This document shows, one piece after another, positions 56,677 through 64,000 of a DNA stretch of 64,000 nt. Position 1 is the stretch's first letter; every line of letters starts with the position of its first letter. The stretch is from Ramazzottius varieornatus (Eukaryota; Tardigrada; Eutardigrada; Parachela; Ramazzottiidae): contig BDGG01000002.1 of the NCBI GenBank assembly GCA_001949185.1, positions 1,323,145 to 1,387,144 of the forward strand, written 5' to 3'. The position numbers and the translations under genes are program-made. Below the pieces are notes generated by a model, which was given only the letters and a program-made list of their open reading frames with translations, had not been told where the DNA came from and did not search any database.

Positions 56677-57903
56677 GATTCCGAGTGACGTACGCTTCGT
56701 GGTGCTGCAGTTGATCTGCGGGGTGCTGCAGTTGATCTGAAGTTCTGAAGAGGAGGCGTCGTTATAAGAACATAGGAGTAGTGCAGCATCAGAGTTCGTA
56801 CCAATTTTGTTTAGTATCTTGGACTACATAAACAGTTTCGAATATGAAATTAATAGCGCTTGGTTCCAAGCCGCCAGTTTGTGTTTTGTTATGTTGTCGG
56901 TGGACCCAGCACGCGCCATCACTTTTGATTTTCATAATCAAACATGACATTGCCAATATTAGGTTTCCAGGCGAAGGTATTACGCGTTAACTCAGTGAGC
57001 AGAATACGTAATAACAATTAAAAATTTGAGTGTGATGTATTCATACTCCGAGCCTGTCTATAGTACTCCGCCTACCTACGACGTTTTTCAAAATCTCCAC
57101 AGGGTGGAAGTATGGCCGCCGTTGCGAGCGGCATCTGTCGCGTGTCCCTAGAGTTGCCTGAAATCAATTCCACGTTAAGAAGTTGACCCTTCTCCCTAAA
57201 CGCGCAGTGTTTATCGCGAAGACCACGACTTCCGTGTGCCAGCTGACAACACGCAGATCTTGTCGGAAATTAGCCATTGGCTTTTGGCTGGCACCCGCAA
57301 GCCGTGGTCTTCGCACCAAACGCTGTGTACAGTATCTAGGGACGGGCATCGACTTTTTAACTTAGAATCGATTTCTGACACCTTTGCGGGTCGAGGTGGC
57401 ACTAATAAGGCCACGGCTTCCCAGATTATGAGAAGAATGCTGAAAGTCTCGGTTTCCACCTATTATACATGTACACCACTTCATGATAGCCTGCCGGTCT
57501 GAGCGTTCGGCCCGAGTTCTCCAGTCATCATCATGTTGCAAATTATCGATCGCACAGATATGCGAAGTGCTCAAGTTTTAACTTGCGAAGAAATTATTCA
57601 TACTTGAATGTATAGGCTGTCTTCCGGTCAAAGGCTTTGCCATAATGGCTAAATTCTAATATAAGTAGTTCGTCTTAATGCGTTCAAAAACTGATAGTGA
57701 CGGTAATCGGGCACTTCTGTCTACTGCGCTCAATCCATGTCCGGTTCGGTCATCTTTATCAGCAGAAAAGTCAAATTCTTCTTCACAATTGCTGTACAAG
57801 CTGTAGACAACACCGGGAGTATCATGAAAAGGAAACAGTACAAAAAGTACGTAGAAAGGCAGGAGGCAGCACCAGCTTGGAATGTTGGAGAGACATTGGA
57901 CAC
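56677..57903. other. Intergenic between the Cys-rich pair, no gene seen
   Basis: Contains a short inverted-repeat element (57203-57325). Other open frames are not convincing. Confidence 0.35.
57203..57325. mobile_element. Short inverted-repeat element (MITE-like)
   Basis: CAGTGTTTATCGCGAAGACC, ACGACTTCCGTGTGCCAGC on the left pairs with GCTGGCACCCGCAAGCCGTG, GTCTTCGCACCAAACGCTG on the right, with a loop of about 40 bases. No target duplication defined. Confidence 0.6.
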
Positions 57904-58296
57904 TTAATGGCACCAAAATTGCATGCATGCGGTCATTTTCTTCTTACAAAATCCAGGAAACTCTGTACCCGCCTGATCGACGGTTGGTGTCTTGCAGTCG
58001 CATATTTTTCCCCAACGATGGCAACCACCGCGAAATGCAGAATCTACTCCCGGCAGCAATTCTCGTTGTTCAAGTGAACCTGCCATGTAAACAAATAAAA
58101 TGTAGAAAGTGAGTGTAAAAACAAGAAACGCAGATAAAAAACGCGATTGACTTGCAAGTTCGAATTCCCTGATTACGAAAGTGAGATGAAATACAGAGGG
58201 TAAAACTGTATGTACTGTACCTGAATTGACGGAAGCTGCCGTACATAGAGACAAGAGCAGCATCGTAACTCCTATGGTCAACAGTAGGCGCGCCAT
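57904..58296 (-). CDS. Secreted six-cysteine peptide (copy 2)
   Basis: Two exons, 58221-58296 and 57904-58079, joined at phase 1; 83 residues. Signal peptide LLLTIGVTMLLLSLCTAA, spacer SLEQRELLPGVDSAF, then RGGCHRWGKICDCKTPTVDQ ... EFPGFCKKKMTACMQFWCH. All six cysteines align with copy 1, as do the HRWG, ICDCK, TEFPGFCK and CMQFWC blocks; the spacer between signal and module has diverged. Same strand, 1.2 kb upstream of copy 1: a tandem duplication. Role unknown. Confidence 0.82.
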   Translation of the reverse strand: MARLLLTIGVTMLLLSLCTAASVNSGTVHTVLPSVFHLTFVIREFELASQSRFLSAFLVFTLTFYILFVYMAGSLEQRELLPGVDSAFRGGCHRWGKICDCKTPTVDQAGTEFPGFCKKKMTACMQFWCH

Positions 58297-58632
58297 GTCG
58301 GTCGCGGTGGGTACTTGGCTTCACTGGCTTGAAATGTTTCCGGAATGAGCAAACAAGTTTAACCAAGCTGACTCGGTTCTTTGCTGCTTTTATGTGCAGT
58401 CGAAAAAGAATGCATACGGTGATATTATTTGGACCAGACATGTACCAACCGTTACGCAGGTGCCGGAGAAAGCTTAGCCGACGCATGGTTTACATACGAA
58501 TTACATGTTTAATTCACTGAAAACCATCCGAAGTGTCTTGGTTCTTAATCATGTGGTTCCATAATATCGGTAGGAAGGTTTCTCCAGATCCCCAACGTAA
58601 CTGACGTAGATCGAGGTACACAATCTCCGTTG

Positions 58633-59272
58633 TCACACGGGTTCAAAAAATAGCGGTTTTTCCTGAAGTTCAGCACTGTATATAATTTCTGCCACAGGAG
58701 CCGAAGCTCTTACAGCATCGTTGCGTATTCTGAAGCAATACACGGCTGCCGCAACACAGATGCCGATTATAAAGAAAGCGAAAGCGAGCTCGTCGATGGA
58801 GACAAACAGGTAAAAACCATACGTCATGTGGACATGTGCAATGGTCGATGCGATAACGAATGCGGAAACGATGGCTGTAATAATGTTGAGCGCCGCAGCC
58901 AAAGTCAGACTTCTGGTCGACGGATATTCTTTCGAAGAAACGTGAGCACAATGTACGTTGAAAGCTCCGGTTAGGATGGTCAAGAAGCCGTACCAGAAGC
59001 CAGTGTACATGTACCATGAATTGTGCTTCGGATTAACTATTGCGATAATCAAAGCTGCAAGATGCAACAACCAGACTTATGCACACGAAGTGCAGTTCGG
59101 ACTATACCGTGGGTGGATTCTAGTTTCGTCAGCCCGTCAAAATAACAAGAACATTACACTTACGAAATATTTCAGCAACAAACATGATCAATCCAAGGAC
59201 CAACACGACGGCGCCCAGCCCGTTTAGATGAACTCTTCGTCTCGCGTCCAATACAGGGACTACGACGTCCAT
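58633..59272 (-). CDS. Small four-helix membrane protein
   Basis: Two exons, 59164-59272 and 58633-59054, joined at phase 1; 176 residues. Helices: GLGAVVLVLGLIMFVAEIF; GFWYGFLTILTGAFNVHC; LTLAAALNIITAIVSAFVIA; AFAFFIIGICVAAAVYCF, with cytosolic ends and a C-terminal tail containing EIIYSAEL. The layout (four helices, short loops, small cytosolic tails) resembles MARVEL, MS4A or TM4-like tetraspan proteins, but I see no diagnostic motif. Confidence 0.7.
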
Positions 59273-60929
59273 TTCCCAGTTCCAGGTGATGTTTTGCTCC
59301 AACGCTCAACTTCCTGGTGGTGACGGGGAAACACGGTATTACGTAGCGCACCAGTTACATCACTGCAGGAGTGTACTTGGAGACGATTATGTTGTGCCGT
59401 TGGTTTTCCATTGTCTGCGCAAAGTGTAAGGAATTCTCGCCATATTCACCCTCTGGCTATCGTGTACATTCCGAGTTTTTTGTCTGTTGGTTGAGTGCAA
59501 CAGTGGGTAGGTCCGGACCGCTTACAGCTGGTCGGGAAGTCTTTCTCCAGTAGCTGTACCAAATTTGTTCCGGGGATGGTATTAACTCGGCTCAAGGTGC
59601 CAGCGCTAACGCAAACGACAGTACAACCAAAGTTTATCTTTTGATCGAAAGCCGAACTCTAACCTTAGCCTGTACTGAAGAGCTAATGGACATCAATCTG
59701 CGGTACATAGGTCTTTCCGGTTTGGCTGAAAGCACAGGTACCTACACGTACGACAGCGCCATCTCTTGCCCTTTCTTCCTTTCGTCAACTCGCATATGTG
59801 CCGGGCGGTCATTCGTAACTTTCACAAAACTTTTCCTGCTGAGACGAATTCCGTTTTTAGCTTTTTCCAAACACAACTATAAGTGGTCGCTACTAAGGTG
59901 TATGTTCTTTGTTCCGATCACATTGGGATCACGCCATTATTGCATTCCGTCCAGGAAGAAACAGTCCGCCACGACGCATCGTGAAAGCAAAACTGGTGGT
60001 AAGAATGATATCAAGATAGAAAAGCCCTTTGTAACGATGTTTGGAAAAGACGATCAATCGGTAACCTCGGTCAAAACGTGAGAAAAATAAATTGAAAATG
60101 TGAAATCCGGCAAATTCATCCGGAGTTTGTACCAGTTGCTGCCCCCAAGCTCTGTTGCAGGAAACAACCGGGGGATCGGGATGATCCGTGCTCAACCTTT
60201 CCCTCTTCAGCCGAACGGAAGTCACCCTGATGGATGGACCTCGATGGTAGGTACCTCAAACTGCTCCTGCGCATACCTCTCTTCAGTCGGATATGGAACG
60301 AGTCATCCTGAACGCGGAAGCCTACGCATCGCCGACTAGTTTATCTTTAGTTAGTTTATCTTCAGCCCTTTATTCTGTAAACTGGCGGTCTGTTTCTTAC
60401 GTGGTACAGTTTGTGGTTCCGTACGTGGCTTCTCTCCTTTGAGCCATCAATAGTTTTCTTTTCTTCCTTTGGCTTTAGTTTTCTGATAAGCGTCATCCAA
60501 CCAGAAGTCTCCATTGTTGGAATCAAAAGGCAGGCGACTTATCGACTTTGGCTGTCGTCACAACAGCCATGCTTTCTTGAAATCCGATCACGCGCGAAGT
60601 GGGGTCGTTGCCCACGGCACTGTTTATTATCGAGCGGCGCTTTGGCCACGGCATCCAGAAAATTGGACTAATCTGCTCCGTACCGCCAAGGTCTTCCGCT
60701 ATCGACGTCCATGTTCACTTATGCATCCCTTCCATGAAGCTATTTAGCCCACCTGCCATGAACTTGGCTTTGATAAATGCTCCAAGGCTCGATATCTGGA
60801 TTTTCTTCGTACCGCTGAATACCTGAAGGATCCTTTGAGACGGCAAGCAGTTCGTAATGTGAATGTCGTCAGCGTGTCAGCTGCGGAACCGGCCACTAAA
60901 TTACCGAGCTTGGAAATTCCGCTGTCATC
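59273..60929. other. Intergenic, no gene seen
   Basis: A plus-strand open frame at 59641-60081 lacks motifs and any splice or start context. Region probably regulatory or transposon-derived. Confidence 0.35.
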
Positions 60930-63486
60930 ATGGCTTATTCCGATCTGAATAACTCATCGTCCGACTTGACGCGAAACGTCCAGAACAGCTCGACCAATGG
61001 CAGCGAAGGCATGAACGAGGAGGAACGAGCTGTTCGATACGTGGTTATGTCCATTTCGCTGCTTTTGACCTCCGTCGTTTGTTCGGCCAGCAACGCCCTG
61101 ATTTGCTGTGTGATTATTCGCGCTAAACTTTACCAGTCGGCCTTTCACGCGACTCTGTTCGTTCTACACGCAGGTATCTTCCATGTCGTTCCTCAGAGTA
61201 GTGTTGTTCGCAAAAGCTAATCAGAACCTAATAATATTGCATTGTACACGTACGACGGGAAATTACGGTACAGTAAAAATTAGAGACAGGCCTTTTTCGC
61301 CACGGCGTTACGGAAGCACACACGAACGAGCCATTTTCACTAATACACTTTTTAACTCTTCTCTGCGGTTTAATTTCCATTTTGCGGTCTTTTCCGCTTT
61401 TCTGATAATTTTTTCTGTCCCAATTTTTTACTGTCCTGACAACTGCAAAGGCCGAGCGAGTGCGTAACGCTATCTTGAATGATACCTCATTGCTGTCTGA
61501 TGATAGAGTTTGCCACTTAGCCAACCCGATCAAACCAAAATATTCCAGGAAGCCAATTCAGACGAACCGCGTGCGAGACACCATCCAGCAAAGGAACAAC
61601 CTGGGCCAGAATCGTTCTTTCCGAAGTCTGGAACGACGGCAGTGCACTATAGAAGGCTCGGCGAAGCTAAAATAAGCCGCTTTAGCCGTTCTTAGCTGTG
61701 GCTAAAAATGTTTTANNNNNNNNNNNNNNNNNNNNNNNNNNNNNNNNNNNNNNNNNNNNNNNNNNTTTAGCCGCGGCTAAGAGCGGCTAAAACGGCTTAT
61801 TTTAAAAACGATGATCATGCAATGTTTAGTTCGAAATGTTTCGCGGTGTGGGCATTGTTGGACGATGGGTCTTGCTAATCGCCGCCGCGTTTGGCCTGGT
61901 TGGGTTTGCAATTAGAAACGTCTGGCACCCAGGTCAACTGGCGCACCGTCTTACACTTCGGGATGTGCCCATAAAGCCGTGACTGGACGGGTAGTCAGAG
62001 CCCTGCCGTCCAGACGGTAGTGTGACTCAGGTCCGCAGACCGCCGTAACGGACCGCGTACTGTAGCGACTGCGAACAAATATTCCCGCGCACCCGGACCA
62101 ACCGGCGCGTCGTTTTTCGTTATTATGTTTGCGATATCTGAAAGCTTCATCATTTTCCTCGTCCACTGAATTCGTGACAGACTTAAAAGGCCCTCGATTC
62201 GCTCGGCCTGATAATTTCCCATCGTACAAGTACTGCTCATATGACCGAGATTTCTACTGTTTTCAGGAGGTTGGGCCTTGGGAATTTTAGGTATCGTTGC
62301 TTCCATCCTTCTCCCCGATTTTTGTGTACTGACTTCGCGGATGTTTTAGGCGCTGTTGTTGCGGGCTGTATGGTCCAGTCGGCAAAGTGCGTCCTGAGCG
62401 AGCATCTGTGCACTATGTACGGCTTCGTCATTGCGTGGTCAGGTATGCGCTAGCTATGGTGATTCCTTATGCCGTCCAGATTTTTCCAGATTTTTCGTCT
62501 AATTAAACAAAAATCAAGTCAGAATTATCTGCAGGAATTGGGTGTATTTTTTCCATTGCTGTCATCTCGTATGAATGGTACCGGAAGTTGATATGCTTGA
62601 GCAGATCCAGGAATTCTCGGGCCAATTGGCATATTGTTGTTCGGCTTGGAAGCAGTGAGTGTCACGAACTCACTTCCGACCGCACTTCCGTTTTGCCAAT
62701 CTTGTGAACTCTAATTATGGTTCTTCTTGATCAGTCTGGTTCGCGAGTTTCGTCGTTACGTGTCCGCCACTGTTTGGATGGAATCGGTAAGTACATATAA
62801 GTTTTATGAAATCTTTATTGATTTCGGGTTCCTTGATCGGCAGACTAATTCTACGTACTTCCACGTATCGAGTTTAGCTACACGGTTGAGGGTTACGCCA
62901 TGCCATGTTCGGTCGACTGGGAATCGACGTTACTGACCGACAGGCTATACGTTGCATACATGTTCACCTTAGGACTCTTTATTCCGCTGGCGGTCGTTCT
63001 GTTCTCCTACGGCAATATTATTCGGATTATGCGAACGGTAACACATTTCGTTTTGTACATCTTGTTTGCTCACTGGTCTAGGATCTTTTGAGAAAAAACT
63101 GCGTGTTCACTCCTATGCAGATAGCAGATCGACGAGCCACGAGCTGCCCACACATGGCCGCCTTCGTCTCCCGCCATCACATAAGAATGATGCAGATGCT
63201 CTTCGCCATGTTATTGGCCTTTTGTGTCACCTGGATTCCGTACGGTATCCACTGCTTGATTATCGTTTTCGGCCACAAAAAGATTCTGTCGGAAGATGGC
63301 GCCATCTTTATCATGATGCTGGCAAAAGCTTCGATCGGCACCTACCCTGTAATATATGCCTGCATGAATAACGAGGTACGAATGCGATAAAACTCTGGCC
63401 TGGAACTTGTCCCGACTATTCACGATATCTCTCTGCCGTAGATACAGAACGCCTTTAAGGCATGGAGCATAAGAGGTGGCTGCTAA
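60930..63486 (+). CDS. Divergent opsin with altered GPCR activation motifs
   Basis: Seven exons: 60930-61173, 62350-62442, 62535-62654, 62735-62786, 62878-63037, 63121-63375, 63442-63486. Phases close; 322 residues. Glycosylated-type N-terminus (LNNSSSD), TM1 SISLLLTSVVCSASNALICC. The TM4-loop signature PPLFGWNRYTVEGYAMPCSV DWE is opsin-specific, with the disulphide partners Cys102 and Cys180. The retinal Schiff-base lysine is Lys292 in MLAKASIGTYPVIY. Glu174 matches the E181 counterion site, and position 113 is Tyr, as in many invertebrate opsins. TM6 has TWIPYG. Odd: the E/DRY motif is E126-W127-Y128, the NPxxY motif reads YPVIY, and the TM2 Asp is not found. A light-sensing or retinal-isomerising membrane protein. 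Confidence 0.88.
61669..61805. mobile_element. Palindromic element with assembly gap
   Basis: GCTAAAATAAGCCGCTTTAG, CCGTTCTTAGC on the left and GCTAAGAGCGGCTAAAACGG, CTTATTTTAAA on the right are reverse complements around a 50-N gap (61716-61765). In intron 1 of the opsin gene. Confidence 0.65.
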
Positions 63487-64000
63487 TTATAGCTAACAAG
63501 GGAACCTTTCGACAATCATGTGTACTTTCAATGGCATCCCTGGGTGCTCGGGAGGTTGTTTTTTTTCCAACAATAATTTCGTCAAGCGTCAGGTCCGACA
63601 TGCCAGCGTGAACGGGTCGACAAGATGATCTCTTATCATACCCAAACACCCCACCAAAACAAACCTACCGAAACCTTGCGGTGAGGCTGCATACTATACT
63701 CCGATGCATTGGAAGAGAATAGTACTATGGGACGCCACGGTAGTTCACATCTTTGAACCTCTGGTGTCGGAATGACGGGCGAACGCATTGGAGCAGCAGT
63801 CAGAGAAGTACAAGAAACGAAAGTTTCAGAAGTATCAAAAGCACCGCCGTAATGGGAAGTGTACGTGATTATTGGGTTGAAGTACGGGAAAACTTGTTCT
63901 CCATATGAACGTGGCCGATCATCCTCTTCTTTTCTGTGGCTGTTTTCTTGGATAATCTCTGATTTTACACCTCTCTTTCAATCTGAACTGTGTTCATATC
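63487..64000. other. 3' flank of the opsin gene, no gene seen
   Basis: Opsin 3' UTR and flank to the window edge. TAACAAGGGAAC at about 63494 matches the tip of the long-TIR element at 32321 (ACAAGGGAACGG), but the match is too short to call an element. Confidence 0.35.

Noticed and set aside
59641-60081. 146-residue plus-strand frame
   Set aside because: No domain, no signal peptide, no splice partners; expected by chance in this length of sequence.
1-64000. tRNA, rRNA or CRISPR-like arrays
   Set aside because: I looked for GGTTCGAATCC-type tRNA B boxes and for regularly spaced direct repeats and found none that I could support by eye.

Overview
This is animal DNA, not bacterial. Genes are split by short GT-AG introns (mostly 50-250 bases), and several encode secreted or membrane proteins with signal peptides. 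There are C2H2 zinc-finger proteins, rhodopsin-class receptors, a LINE reverse transcriptase and many short inverted-repeat transposons. An arginine kinase rather than a creatine kinase points to an invertebrate. A tardigrade or another ecdysozoan is my best guess, but only an inference. Two runs of N (32545-32769 and 61716-61765) mark a draft assembly.

Layout, left to right. 0.3-2.2 kb: a secreted FAD amine oxidase with an in-frame TAG (minus). 2.9-7.0 kb and 15.1-15.5 kb: a dispersed family of secreted Gly/Asn-rich proteins, three intact genes and one relic, all minus. 7.6-8.1 kb: a small thyroglobulin-type-1-like secreted protein. 8.5-15.0 kb: two four-CUB-domain surface proteins arranged head to head. 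16.3-20.7 kb: a serine carboxypeptidase (SCPEP1 type) and BCKDHB, divergent with about 0.4 kb between start codons. 22.0-33.7 kb: two paralogous ten-finger C2H2 proteins with nearly one exon per finger, separated by about 5 kb rich in transposons. 35.0-37.8 kb: arginine kinase. 38.9-39.3 kb: a broken receptor fragment.

40.8-48.7 kb: two multi-exon minus-strand genes I could not name. The first holds a LINE insertion and ends beside a pogo/Tigger-type DDE segment. 49.8-50.3 kb: a decayed LINE endonuclease. 50.8-54.8 kb: a TRH-receptor-like GPCR. 56.4-58.3 kb: a tandem pair of secreted six-cysteine peptides. 58.6-59.3 kb: a four-helix membrane protein. 60.9-63.5 kb: an opsin that keeps the retinal lysine but has lost key GPCR activation residues.

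Exon boundaries were chosen by requiring GT/AG sites and continuous reading phase. For most genes listed every exon phase closes, so the models are well supported. There is no operon-like pathway here. The recurrent themes are local duplication (Gly/Asn-rich proteins, CUB pair, zinc-finger pair, Cys-rich pair) and heavy colonisation of introns and intergenic DNA by small palindromic repeats.
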